The translations under genes and the position numbers were made by a program. A DNA stretch of 64,000 nt from Rivibacter subsaxonicus (GTDB lineage: Bacteria > Pseudomonadota > Gammaproteobacteria > Burkholderiales > Burkholderiaceae_C), in assembly GCF_004217215.1 (NCBI RefSeq), contig NZ_SHKP01000005.1, forward strand, positions 563,501-627,500. The letters run 5' to 3'. Positions 25,747 to 34,379 of the stretch are shown here, piece by piece. The first letter of the stretch is position 1; each line of letters begins with the position of its first letter. The notes below the pieces were generated by a model, which saw only the letters and a program-made list of their open reading frames with translations, ran no database searches and was not told the DNA's origin.

Positions 25747-26649
25747 TCAGGACTGCGCGCGCAGTGTCGACACCGGCTGCGCCTCGGGCGCCTCGGCGTA
25801 GCGCCGCAACGCAAAGGCAAACAGCAGGCCGCCGCCGTACATCAGCACGCCGTACACCGCGCCCGGCACGGCGAGCGCGTCATCCTTGAGCACGCTGCTG
25901 GCGATGACCAGCGCCAGCGTGGCGTTCTGCACCGCGGACTCGATGCCCAGCGTCACCGACTGCTTGCGCGACAGGCGCGCAAGCCGGGCCGCGAGGAAAC
26001 CACAGGCCAGCATGGCGAGGTTCAGCGTGATCGCAAAGATGGCGAGGCTGCCGAAGTTCTCGCGCAGCAGGGTCCAGTTCTTGGCCACTGCCGCCAGCAC
26101 GATGAGGATGAACAGCACCGTTGCCAGGCGTGTCGCGAGCGGCTCCCATTTCAGCGCTGCCGCGGGCCGGAGGTGACGTGCCGTCATGCCGAGCGCGACG
26201 GGCACGCCCAGCATGAGAAAGATCTGGCCCATCATCGCGCCGACCGGCACCGTCACGGCCTGCGCGCTGCCGGCAAAGTGCTGCAACGACCAGGCCACGA
26301 TCAGCGGCAGCGTGAAGATCGTCAGCACGCTGGCGACCGCGGTGAAGCTCAGCGCCAGTGCCACGTCGCCACGGGCGATGTAGGTCAGCAGGTTGGAGGT
26401 GGTGCCGGTCGGGCAGGCGGCCAGGATCATGAAGCCGACCGCGAAGGCGCCGGTCAGGCCGATGGTCTTGATCAGCAGAAGGCACACCAGCGGCAGCAGC
26501 ACGAAGTGGCACAGCATGCCGACCAGCAGCGCGCGCGGCTGGCGGACGATGCGCTGGAAGTCCGCCGGCGTCAGCCCCAGCCCGAGCGAAAACATGATGA
26601 AGGCCAGGATGGCCGGCAGCAAAACGCCTGAAACGATGTCGCCTTGCAT
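25747..26649 (-). CDS. Bile acid:sodium symporter (BASS) family transporter
   Basis: A 300-residue inner-membrane protein with about nine to ten hydrophobic helices. Diagnostic segments are FIMFSLGLGLTPADFQRIVRQPRA near the start, the AACPTGTTSNLLTYIARGDVALALSFTAV region, where the family crosses its discontinuous helices, and the late GIESAVQNATLALVIA. Bacterial members import organic anions such as pantoate, pyruvate-like acids or sulfur compounds with sodium rather than bile acids. GAGGAG about ten bases upstream supports the ATG. It is followed by the haem protein gene after 170 bases. Confidence 0.88.
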   Translation of the reverse strand: MQGDIVSGVLLPAILAFIMFSLGLGLTPADFQRIVRQPRALLVGMLCHFVLLPLVCLLLIKTIGLTGAFAVGFMILAACPTGTTSNLLTYIARGDVALALSFTAVASVLTIFTLPLIVAWSLQHFAGSAQAVTVPVGAMMGQIFLMLGVPVALGMTARHLRPAAALKWEPLATRLATVLFILIVLAAVAKNWTLLRENFGSLAIFAITLNLAMLACGFLAARLARLSRKQSVTLGIESAVQNATLALVIASSVLKDDALAVPGAVYGVLMYGGGLLFAFALRRYAEAPEAQPVSTLRAQS

Positions 26650-26768
26650 GGCTGGTGTCTCCTCGCGCCTTGTGGTGGCGCTGTGCTTGCGGGCCGCCAG
26701 GCGGCGAAGGTTTCGGTTGGTTCGTCGGCAGCGCCGACGGGCCGAGCATCATCGCCGCGACACGGCGA

Positions 26769-27239
26769 TCAGCTGACGATGTAAACCCCGGCACCGGTGC
26801 TCAGGCGCTGGCCTTCGGCGTCGTGAAACTCCATGCGCGTCGATGCGACCCGGCTGCCCAGCCGCAGCACCTCGGCCTGTGCCGTGAAGTGCGGGCCGTG
26901 CCCGGGCCGCAGGTAGTCGATGCGCAGGTCGATCGTGCCGAGTTTGGCAAAGCGGTGCAGGCGTTGCTCGACGGGTTCGTCGAGGTGGCGCGCGCCGATC
27001 GCCGCCATCACCGCCAGCCCTCCCATCGCGTCGAGCGTGGCGCTGATCACGCCACCGTGCAGTCGCTGGTGCGCGAAATGGCCGACCAGCTCGGGCCGCA
27101 TCTCGATGCGTGCGCGGACCAGCTGCGGCTCGATCGACTCGATCTTGAGTCCGAGCACGCGGTTGAAGACGATGCGCTCCTCGAACAGCAGTTTCAGGCG
27201 CGCGATGAACTCGGGCTCGAAGGCGGTGTCGGCACCCAT
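26769..27239 (-). CDS. Hot-dog fold acyl-CoA thioesterase (PaaI/YigI-like)
   Basis: A 156-residue hot-dog protein. The central helix HFAHQRLHGGVISATLDAMGGLA carries the HGGV motif of the PaaI/YigI group, with an Asp at the catalytic-type position. Family members hydrolyse acyl- or phenylacetyl-CoA thioesters in the cytosol. The ATG at 27239 lies two bases after the stop of the crotonase gene at 27242, so the pair is one transcript and probably one acyl-CoA side pathway. Confidence 0.85.
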   Translation of the reverse strand: MGADTAFEPEFIARLKLLFEERIVFNRVLGLKIESIEPQLVRARIEMRPELVGHFAHQRLHGGVISATLDAMGGLAVMAAIGARHLDEPVEQRLHRFAKLGTIDLRIDYLRPGHGPHFTAQAEVLRLGSRVASTRMEFHDAEGQRLSTGAGVYIVS

Positions 27240-27241
27240 GC

Positions 27242-28189
27242 TCAGGCCTTTCCGGGCTTGCGCTGCTTCGATGACCACTGCGACCTGGCGCCAGCCTTGG
27301 GTGCCGCCATGAACGCGCTGCCGTCGTCGCCCGGCTTCAGTTCCGGCAGCGGCCGGCCCGAGTCGCGCCATTCGACCGCCGCCGCGAAGCCGTGCTCCTG
27401 TGCGTAGCGCTGGAACCAGCGGCCCTCGGGCGAGTGGCGCGTGATGCCGTCGAACAGCGTCGCCAGGCGCTGCGTGTTCTCGAGCCCCATCGCGTCGACC
27501 GCTTGGTTGATCATCATCTTCTGCATCATCAGCTGGTTGATCGGCACGCCGGCGATGCGATCGGCCCAGCGCGCGACGCAGGCGTCGAGTTCCTTCGCCG
27601 GCACCGCCTCCAGCGCCAACCCGATCGCCGCGGCGGTGCGACCGTCGATCAGGTCGCCGGTGAACAGCATGCGCTTGGCCAGCATCGGACCCAGCCGGTA
27701 GACCCACATCGCGGTGGTCGGGCAGCCCCAGACACGCGCCGGCATGTAGCCGATCTGCGCGTCATCGGCCATCAGGACCAGGTCGCAGCACAACGCGATG
27801 TCGCTGCCGCCGGCGGCGGCGTAGCCATGCACCTTGGCGATGGTCGGCTTGTGGCTGCGCCACAGGCTCATGAAGTCCTCGGTGTTCTGCTTCATGAAGC
27901 GGTAGTCGCGCAGCGGGTCCCAGGGCAAGGGTTGGTTGGCCGGATGCTCGCCCTCGGCGTAGTCCTTGAGGTCGTAGCCGGCGCAGAAGGCCTTGCCGGC
28001 ACCCTGCAGCACGATCAGGTGCACCGCGTCGTCGGCGTTGGCGCGCTCGACCGCGGCGCGGATCTCGCCCGGCATCGCGTCGTTGATCGCGTTGAGCCGC
28101 TCGGGGCGGTCCAGCGTGATCGTCGCGATGCGGTCGTCCACCGCATAGCGCAGCGTCGAGAACGCGGGTTCGGGTTTGCGGCCGGCCAT
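27242..28189 (-). CDS. Enoyl-CoA hydratase/isomerase (crotonase) family protein
   Basis: A 315-residue crotonase-fold enzyme. The first oxyanion-hole segment AFCAGYDL and the second AAAGGSDIALCCDL are intact. The usual catalytic Glu region (PE in many hydratases) reads GYMPARVWGCPTT, so the standard hydratase glutamate is missing and the reaction may differ from water addition. The C-terminus is extended by about 40 residues ending in basic KQRKPGKA. GGAGGA immediately upstream fixes the ATG at 28189. It is co-transcribed with the thioesterase. Confidence 0.85.
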   Translation of the reverse strand: MAGRKPEPAFSTLRYAVDDRIATITLDRPERLNAINDAMPGEIRAAVERANADDAVHLIVLQGAGKAFCAGYDLKDYAEGEHPANQPLPWDPLRDYRFMKQNTEDFMSLWRSHKPTIAKVHGYAAAGGSDIALCCDLVLMADDAQIGYMPARVWGCPTTAMWVYRLGPMLAKRMLFTGDLIDGRTAAAIGLALEAVPAKELDACVARWADRIAGVPINQLMMQKMMINQAVDAMGLENTQRLATLFDGITRHSPEGRWFQRYAQEHGFAAAVEWRDSGRPLPELKPGDDGSAFMAAPKAGARSQWSSKQRKPGKA

Positions 28190-28307
28190 GGCTCGTCCTC
28201 CTGGTCGCGCATTCAGCCAGCGGCGGCGCCCGCGTGTCAACGTCAACCCGCTGCCGCGCGCGCGAGCCAGCGGCTAGCATCCGCCCACCGCCACCACGGA
28301 CCCCGCC

Positions 28308-28880
28308 ATGAGCCTCCTGATCCTTGGCCTGCTGCTCTTCCTCGGCATGCATTCGGTGCGTGTCCTTGCCGAGCCGCTGCGCAGCGCGCGCATCGCCAGC
28401 ATGGGCGAGCGCGGCTGGAAGGGCCTCTACACGGTCGTCTCGATCGTCGGCCTGGTGCTGATCTGCTGGGGCTACGTGCTGGCGCGCCAGCAACCGCTGG
28501 TGCTGTGGAGCCCGCCGCTGTGGACGCGCCACGTGGCCGGTCTGCTGATGCTGGTGTCGTTCATCCTGCTGACGGCGGCCGAGGTGCCGGGCAACGCGAT
28601 CAAGCACCGGTTGCAGCACCCGATGCTGCTCGGCACCAAGGTCTGGGCCTTCGCCCACCTGCTGGCCAACGGCACGCTGGCCGATCTACTGCTGTTCGGC
28701 AGCTTCCTGGTCTGGGCGATCCTCGCCTTCCGCAGCGCGCGCCGGCGCGGCGAGGCGCGCGGGCGGGCACCGACGATGGGCGGCACGATGACCGTGATCG
28801 TCGTCGGCATCGGCCTCTGGCTGGTGTTCGCCTTCTGGGCGCATCGCTTCCTGATCGGCGTCAGCCCCTTCGGCTCCTGA
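28308..28880 (+). CDS. NnrU family membrane protein
   Basis: A 190-residue integral membrane protein with about five hydrophobic helices. It opens LLILGLLLFLGMHSVRVLAEPLR and includes GERGWKGLYTVVSIVGLVL, KHRLQHPMLLGTKVWAFAHLLANG and the C-terminal IGLWLVFAFWAHRFLIG, all typical of NnrU proteins (PF07298), first described near nitrite and nitric oxide reduction genes. No denitrification gene is present here, so the role is open. Its stop overlaps the start of tag (TGATG). Confidence 0.87.
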   Translation: MSLLILGLLLFLGMHSVRVLAEPLRSARIASMGERGWKGLYTVVSIVGLVLICWGYVLARQQPLVLWSPPLWTRHVAGLLMLVSFILLTAAEVPGNAIKHRLQHPMLLGTKVWAFAHLLANGTLADLLLFGSFLVWAILAFRSARRRGEARGRAPTMGGTMTVIVVGIGLWLVFAFWAHRFLIGVSPFGS

Positions 28881-29506
28881 TGCACGGGCTGTTCGAGGCC
28901 GAGGACGGCCGCCACCGCTGCGCCTGGTGCCAGGCCACGCCGCTCTACCGCGCCTATCACGACGACGAATGGGGCTTTCCGGTTGCCGATGACCGGCGGC
29001 TGTTCGAGAAGCTCTGCCTCGAGGGCTTCCAGTCGGGCCTGAGCTGGCTGACGATCCTCAACAAGCGCGAGAACTTCCGGCGTGCCTTCGACGATTTCGA
29101 CGCAGAGCGCGTGGCCGGCTACGGCGAGGCCGAGGTCGCGCGGCTGCTGGCCGACGCCGGCATCGTGCGCCACCGCGGCAAGATCGAGTCGACCATCAAC
29201 AACGCACGTCGGCTGCTCGAACTGCGCGCCGAGTTCGGCTCGCTGGCGGCCTACGTCTGGCGCCACGAGCCCGAGGCCGCATCGCGCCCGGCCGAGCCGT
29301 CGTGGGACTGGCTGCGCGCCAACCCGACCGCGCCGGCCTCCGTGGCGATGAGCAAGGATCTCAAGAAGCGAGGCTTCAGCTTTGTCGGCCCGACCACGGT
29401 CTACGCCTTCATGCAGGCGATGGGCCTGGTCAACGACCACGTGGCGGGCTGCACGATGCGGGCTGGCGCGCTCGCGGCGCGCGCCGCCTTCACGCCACCG
29501 GGCTAG
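28880..29506 (+). CDS. tag: DNA-3-methyladenine glycosylase I
   Basis: A 208-residue base-excision repair enzyme that removes 3-methyladenine from DNA. It has the Tag layout: RCAWC near residue 14, YHDDEWGFPV with His27, EGFQSGLSWLTILNKRENFR, and the C-terminal VNDHVAGC. The Cys and His residues at both ends are the zinc snap of the family. The ATG at 28880 overlaps the stop of the NnrU gene, coupling the two. Confidence 0.93.
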   Translation: MHGLFEAEDGRHRCAWCQATPLYRAYHDDEWGFPVADDRRLFEKLCLEGFQSGLSWLTILNKRENFRRAFDDFDAERVAGYGEAEVARLLADAGIVRHRGKIESTINNARRLLELRAEFGSLAAYVWRHEPEAASRPAEPSWDWLRANPTAPASVAMSKDLKKRGFSFVGPTTVYAFMQAMGLVNDHVAGCTMRAGALAARAAFTPPG

Positions 29507-29625
29507 GGCCCTCCGAGGTGGGAGCGCCGGCGTCCCCCGGCATGGGGCACGCCTCGGTGCGACGGCCGACCGGTCGGCGGCGCCGAACATCCTCTCCAGC
29601 GGCCCGCTCCGGGCCGCGGCAAGGG

Positions 29626-29964
29626 ATGGAGGCCGAATTGAACAAGAGCAGCAGCACCCCTCAGGGCCTGGCGAAGCACTGGCGCCGGTGGCGCCAGCCT
29701 CGCAGCCAGGAGCGCGCGACGCGCGGCGAGGATTTCATCGGCCCGCTCCTCCAACCGGTCTGGCCGGGCTGGGTCGACGTCGCCCAGGCGCCGCGCCGCC
29801 GGCGCGAGCCGCAGCGCAGCGATCCGCCGCGCCGCGCGCATGCTGGCGGCTGCGGCTGGTTCGAATCGAGCCACGAGTTGCGCGGCGGACTCGAGGTGCG
29901 CGAAGAGATGTTGCTCGAACTGCCAGGGCCTGATGAACTGGACCGGACGCTTCGATTCGTCTGA
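29626..29964 (+). CDS. Small conserved protein, function unknown
   Basis: A 112-residue protein (from ATG 29626) with a basic, low-complexity first half and a conserved-looking end with CGWFESSHELRGGLEVRE followed by an acidic tail. The CGWF(D/E)SS(H/F)(D/E)L pattern is familiar from short uncharacterised proteins of Burkholderiales. The start is ambiguous: TGGAGG lies five bases before an in-frame TTG at 29638, whereas the ATG at 29626 has only AAGGG directly abutting it. The shorter 108-residue product is therefore equally likely. Confidence 0.55.
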   Translation: MEAELNKSSSTPQGLAKHWRRWRQPRSQERATRGEDFIGPLLQPVWPGWVDVAQAPRRRREPQRSDPPRRAHAGGCGWFESSHELRGGLEVREEMLLELPGPDELDRTLRFV

Positions 29965-30027
29965 CCGCGCCGTGCCGCGCTCCCGGACAATGGCCTCGAT
30001 CAGCAAGACCACGCCGAGGAGCCTCGC

Positions 30028-31542
30028 ATGTCGAGCACGCCCGCCGATCCCGACCACGGGCTCGACTTCCGCCGCGACCCGCGCAACGGCAAGCGCAACA
30101 CGACGCCCTTCGCCAAGGCGGTGTTCGGCGCCACGCTGCACGCGCTCGGCGCACAGGGCGCGTCCGCGGCGCTCGAGGCTGAACGCGACTGGCGCCGGCA
30201 CTATCCCCGCCACCTGCTGGCGCTGACCGAGGCCCAGTTGCGCGCCGATGGCGCGGGCGCGCTGGCGGCGGCCGGCGCCGGGCTCGACGCGGCCTGGAGC
30301 GGCATCGGCTTCGAGCGCGGTGGCCGGACGCTGGCCCTGGCCGAGGCGATGCGTGCGCCGGTGGCCGCCTCACTGCACACCCATGTCGTGCGCGGCCAGG
30401 GCGCTGCCGCCGTCGAGCGCTGGCGCCTGCCGTTGCGCGGCCGCTGGCTCGAAGGCGCCGAACTAGAAGACCAGATCGACCGCTGGCTCGAGGCCGGCGT
30501 CATCGAGCCCGGCCATGCACGGGCCCTGCGGCGCGTGATGGCGCATCCAGAGTGGTTCGATCTTTCCGACCGCCATGTGGCCTTGCTCGGCGCCGGCTCC
30601 GAGGCCGGGCCGCTGCAATGGCTGGCACGCTGGCGCGCCAACATCGTGGCACTCGACCTGCCGCGGCCGGCCGTGTGGCAGCGCATCGAGGCCGTGGTCC
30701 GGGCCGGCAACGCGCGCCTGCTGCTGCCCTTGCGCGACGGTGGTGGCAGCGCCGACTGGAGCGAACTCGCCGGCTGCGACCTGCTGCGCGCCACGCCCGA
30801 GGTCGGCGCCTGGCTGTGCTCGCTCGGCGTGCCGCTCGACCTGGCCGCGATCGCCTACGCCGACGGCGCCACCCATGTGCGCGTGAGCCTGGCGATGGAC
30901 GCGGTGATGCAGGTCGTCTGCGAGGCACAGCCCGCCAGCAGCCGCATGTTCATGGCGACGCCGACCGACATCTTCGCGGTGCCGGCCCGGGTTGCCGAAG
31001 CGGCGATGCGTGCCTTCGCCGAACGTCGCCCCGGCACCCGCGCCGCCGACGCGGTGCTCGGGGCCCTCAGCGGCGGCAGCTTGCTGCAGCCGCACGTGGG
31101 CGGCTTGCTCGATGCAGGCGGCGGCGAGCGCGCCGGCATCATCGACGCGCTGGTGCTGCAGCAGGGCCCGAACTACGCACTGGCCAAGCGGCTGCAGCAA
31201 TGGCGCGCGCTGCTCGCGTGGCAGCGCGGCGAGCGGGTCAGCTTCAACGTCACGCCCTCGACCACCACGACCTCGGTCGTCAAGCACCCGGCGTTGAAGG
31301 CCGGCTTCGCCGGCGCGCACCACTACGCGGTCGAGGTCTTCGAGCCGGCCACCACCAACGCCATCAGTGCCGCGCTGTGGGTGCATGACCTGCGCCACGA
31401 CGAGCCGGCGCCGGCCGGTCACCCGCTGCTGCGGCTGGCCGCCAACGCCAACCACGGCGGGCTGTGGCGCGTGGGCTACCTGCCGCGCAGCGCGCTGCCG
31501 CTGGCGGCGGTGCGAGGACTGCTGGGCGGCACGCCGGCCTGA
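30028..31542 (+). CDS. Uncharacterised 504-residue protein with Rossmann-like segment
   Basis: I do not recognise the family. The protein is soluble and begins LDFRRDPRNGKRNTTPFAKAVFGATLHALG. The central segment HVALLGAGSEAGPLQWLARWRANIVALDL (from about residue 183) has a GxGxxxG turn followed by a beta strand ending in Asp, the look of a nucleotide-binding Rossmann unit. Later parts include SSRMFMATPTDIFAVPARVAEAAM, NYALAKRLQQWRALLAW and SFNVTPSTTTTSVVKHPALKAGF. The pattern suggests an NAD(P)- or SAM-dependent enzyme, which is inference. It stands alone, transcribed rightward, with no obvious operon partner. Confidence 0.7.
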   Translation: MSSTPADPDHGLDFRRDPRNGKRNTTPFAKAVFGATLHALGAQGASAALEAERDWRRHYPRHLLALTEAQLRADGAGALAAAGAGLDAAWSGIGFERGGRTLALAEAMRAPVAASLHTHVVRGQGAAAVERWRLPLRGRWLEGAELEDQIDRWLEAGVIEPGHARALRRVMAHPEWFDLSDRHVALLGAGSEAGPLQWLARWRANIVALDLPRPAVWQRIEAVVRAGNARLLLPLRDGGGSADWSELAGCDLLRATPEVGAWLCSLGVPLDLAAIAYADGATHVRVSLAMDAVMQVVCEAQPASSRMFMATPTDIFAVPARVAEAAMRAFAERRPGTRAADAVLGALSGGSLLQPHVGGLLDAGGGERAGIIDALVLQQGPNYALAKRLQQWRALLAWQRGERVSFNVTPSTTTTSVVKHPALKAGFAGAHHYAVEVFEPATTNAISAALWVHDLRHDEPAPAGHPLLRLAANANHGGLWRVGYLPRSALPLAAVRGLLGGTPA

Positions 31543-31567
31543 GTGCGGCCGCCGCCCGCCGTGCGAG

Positions 31568-31807
31568 CTAGATGCCGAGCATCTTCTTCGCCTCGCCGAG
31601 CGACTTCATCGAGGCGTCGTGGTTGCCGGCCTTGTGCTGGGCCTCGCCGTCGGCGCGCAGCTTCTGCACCTGCGCCTTCTGCTCGGCGTTGAGTTGCGGG
31701 TTGGTCGCGAGCTTGGCGTCGATCGCCTTCATCTCGTTGGGGCAGTTGTGGGCCAGGGCCACGGTGGCGCCCAGCGCCAACATGAGCGTGACGAGCAGCT
31801 TGTGCAT
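31568..31807 (-). CDS. Small exported protein
   Basis: A 79-residue product with a clear Sec signal peptide (MHKLLVTLMLALGATVALA, cleavage before HNCPNEM). The mature 60-residue chain is helical and charged: KAIDAKLATNPQLNAEQKAQVQKLR and a final SMKSLGEAKKMLGI. AGGAGAAG precedes the ATG. Short periplasmic helical proteins like this are common in Burkholderiales and uncharacterised. It is convergent with the 504-residue gene. Confidence 0.75.
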   Translation of the reverse strand: MHKLLVTLMLALGATVALAHNCPNEMKAIDAKLATNPQLNAEQKAQVQKLRADGEAQHKAGNHDASMKSLGEAKKMLGI

Positions 31808-31897
31808 GGCTTCTCCTGTGGTTGAAAACAAGGCGCGCGCATCGTAGGCCTCGGCAGAGCCCATGATGGCCTGCGGGCTTTCTAGAATGGGCCGCAG

Positions 31898-33421
31898 ATG
31901 AGCGCCTCTTCCCAAGCTGCCGGCGACAACGCCCGCAACACCGCCGACAAGCCCACCCCCGCCTACCGCCGCAAGCTGTTCTGGGTCGCGCTGCTGTATT
32001 TCTCCGAAGGCCTGCCGCTCGGCGTCTTCTACGACCTGTTCCCGGTCTACTTTCGCCAGCAGGGCGTGAGCCTGGCCGACATCGGCCTGCTGTCGTTGCT
32101 TGGCCTGGCCTGGACCGTCAAGTTCCTGTGGGCGCCGGCGGTCGACTGGGCGCGCCACCACCGGCGCTGGATTGCCGCCGCCAACCTCGGCATGGCGGCG
32201 GTGATGTGCGCCTTCGCGCTCGGCGGCACCGGCTTCGGCACCTGGGTCTGGTGGGCGATCGGCTGCTTCACGCTGCTGTCGGCCACCAATGACATCGCCA
32301 CCGACGGCTACACGATCGAGCTGCTCGACCGCCATGAGTACGGCATGGCCAACGGTTTCCGGATCGGCTTCTACCGCGCCGGCATGCTGGCCGCCGGGGT
32401 GCTGCTGATCGTCTCCGGCTGGTATGGCTGGACCTGGGCCTGGGCGCTTGGCGCCGCGGTGTTCGTGGTCAACGGCTCCGCCGCGCTGCTGGCGCCGCGC
32501 GAGAAGCCGCGCGCCGGCGCCGCGCCCGGCCTGCTGCGCGACGAATGGACGCTGCTCAAGCAGCAGCCGGCCTTCCTGCTGGCGCTCGGCCTGGTGCTCG
32601 GCGGCCTGCTGTGGCCGGTGCTCGGCCCGCTGGCGAAGGCGCTCGGCTGGAGCGCGGTGCAGACGGTCAGCGGCAGCTGGTGGTTCAAGGGCGCGCTGCC
32701 GGTCGGGTTGATGTTCGCCGGCGCCGCGTTGCTGGTGCGCGCGGCCCAGGGTCCGCGCGCCGACGAACTCCGCCAGGGACCGGTGTTCGGCGCCTGGGTC
32801 GAGTTGCTCGCGCGGCCCGGCATGGTTGCGGTGCTGGTGTTCATCCTCACCTTCAAGCTCGGCGACGCGGCGATGGGCTTCATGGTCAAGCCCTTCTGGG
32901 TCGACGCCGGCTTCACCGCGGCGCAGATCGGCGTGGTCAGCGTCAACCTCGGGCTCGGCCTGTCGATCGCCGGCGGCCTGATCGGCGGCTGGTATGTCGA
33001 CCGGGTCGGCATCTTCAAGGGCCTGTGGGTGCTCGGCCTGTGGCAGGCGCTGTCGAACCTCGGCTACGCGGCCGCCGCTTCGGTGGTGCCGCTGGTGCCG
33101 GCGGGAACCGAAGTCGCTTTACAGCATCAACTCATCGTCTACAGCGCGAGTGCGCTCGAGAGTTTCACCGGCGGCCTCGGCACCGGGGCCTTCCTCGCCT
33201 TCCTGATGGCGATCACGAGCAAGCAGCGCGCGACGACGGAGTACGCGATCCTGTCCAGCATCTTTGCCTTCAGCCGCGCCGTGGCCGGCTGGGCCGGTGG
33301 CATCGGCGCGCAGGAGATGGGATACGCGAACTACTTTTTCCTGACCTTCTGGCTGTCGTTCCCGGCCTACTTCCTGCTGCCAGCGGTGAAGCGGATGCTG
33401 GAGCGACCGCCGCAAGCCTGA
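31898..33421 (+). CDS. AmpG-like MFS permease
   Basis: A 507-residue transporter with about 12-14 hydrophobic helices. The opening FWVALLYFSEGLPLGVFYDLFPVYFRQQGVSLADIGLLSL and VKFLWAPAVDWA match the AmpG / acetyl-CoA transporter (PAT) branch of the major facilitator superfamily. AmpG imports anhydro-muropeptides for cell-wall recycling; other members carry different cargo, so the substrate is not certain. A predicted M48 protease starts ten bases downstream, so both are likely co-transcribed. Confidence 0.83.
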   Translation: MSASSQAAGDNARNTADKPTPAYRRKLFWVALLYFSEGLPLGVFYDLFPVYFRQQGVSLADIGLLSLLGLAWTVKFLWAPAVDWARHHRRWIAAANLGMAAVMCAFALGGTGFGTWVWWAIGCFTLLSATNDIATDGYTIELLDRHEYGMANGFRIGFYRAGMLAAGVLLIVSGWYGWTWAWALGAAVFVVNGSAALLAPREKPRAGAAPGLLRDEWTLLKQQPAFLLALGLVLGGLLWPVLGPLAKALGWSAVQTVSGSWWFKGALPVGLMFAGAALLVRAAQGPRADELRQGPVFGAWVELLARPGMVAVLVFILTFKLGDAAMGFMVKPFWVDAGFTAAQIGVVSVNLGLGLSIAGGLIGGWYVDRVGIFKGLWVLGLWQALSNLGYAAAASVVPLVPAGTEVALQHQLIVYSASALESFTGGLGTGAFLAFLMAITSKQRATTEYAILSSIFAFSRAVAGWAGGIGAQEMGYANYFFLTFWLSFPAYFLLPAVKRMLERPPQA

Positions 33422-33431
33422 ATCCCGATCG

Positions 33432-34373
33432 ATGCCTCCGCTGTTTCGCCACCACTGCCGCTTCTGCCTCGCGCTGTCCTGTCTTGCCACCGATGCCGGT
33501 GCGCCACCGAGCCCGACCCGGCGGCGGCTGCTCGGCGCGCTCGGTGCCGCGCCGCTGGCGGCTCTTGCGCAGCCGCAGCAACCGCCCCACGAGGGCGTGC
33601 GCGGCGAGGTCGGCAAGAACTCGGTCTTCACCAACTTCGTCTCGGCCGAGCAGGTCGAGCGCGCGGCGGCGCCGCAGTACTCGCAGCTGCTGCAGCAGGC
33701 GAGCCAGAAGGGCGCGCTGGCGCCGGAGAACCATCCGCAGCTGCTGCGGCTGCGCGCGATCTCCAGGCAGATCATTCCGCACACGGCGCAATGGAACCCG
33801 CGCGCCGCCGGCTGGCGCTGGGAGGTCAACCTGATCGGCTCGCAGCAGGTCAACGCCTTCTGCATGCCGGGCGGCAAGATCGCCTTCTTCAGCGGCATCC
33901 TGCAGCAGCTGCAGCTCGACGACGACGAGGTCGCGACGATCATGGGCCACGAGATGGCGCATGCGCTGCGCGAGCATGCGCGCGAGCGCATCGGCAAGAG
34001 CACGGCGACCGGCCTCGGCCTGTCGCTCGGCGCCCAGCTGCTCGGCTTGGGTTCGGCCGGCGACCTGGCGGCCAACATCGGCACCCAGCTGCTGACCCTG
34101 GTCTACAGCCGCAGCGACGAGACCGAGGCCGACCTGGTCGGCATGGAGCTCGCGGCGCGCTCGGGCTACGACCCGAAGGCCGGCCTCAGCCTGTGGCAGA
34201 AGATGGCGCAGGCGGCCAAGGGCGCGCCGCCGGCGTGGCTGTCGACGCACCCGTCGAACAGCGCGCGCATCGACGACATCCGCGCCCGGCTGCCCAAGGT
34301 CGAGCCGCTCTATGCGAAGGCGCCGAAGCCAGCACAGCGCTTCGCGCCGATGGCCAAGTCCGCGGCGCGTTGA
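33432..34373 (+). CDS. M48 family zinc metallopeptidase, exported
   Basis: A 313-residue protease. The start contains RRRLLGALGAAPLAALAQP, a Tat-like signal placed about 30 residues in. The catalytic motif is HEMAH (His173, Glu174, His177), and the third zinc ligand Glu lies in DETEADLVGMELAARSGYDP, which is the M48 layout of periplasmic quality-control proteases such as LoiP/YggG. The end LSTHPSNSARIDDIRARLP is also conserved in that group. It follows the AmpG-like permease closely. Confidence 0.88.
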   Translation: MPPLFRHHCRFCLALSCLATDAGAPPSPTRRRLLGALGAAPLAALAQPQQPPHEGVRGEVGKNSVFTNFVSAEQVERAAAPQYSQLLQQASQKGALAPENHPQLLRLRAISRQIIPHTAQWNPRAAGWRWEVNLIGSQQVNAFCMPGGKIAFFSGILQQLQLDDDEVATIMGHEMAHALREHARERIGKSTATGLGLSLGAQLLGLGSAGDLAANIGTQLLTLVYSRSDETEADLVGMELAARSGYDPKAGLSLWQKMAQAAKGAPPAWLSTHPSNSARIDDIRARLPKVEPLYAKAPKPAQRFAPMAKSAAR

Positions 34374-34379
34374 CCGGGC

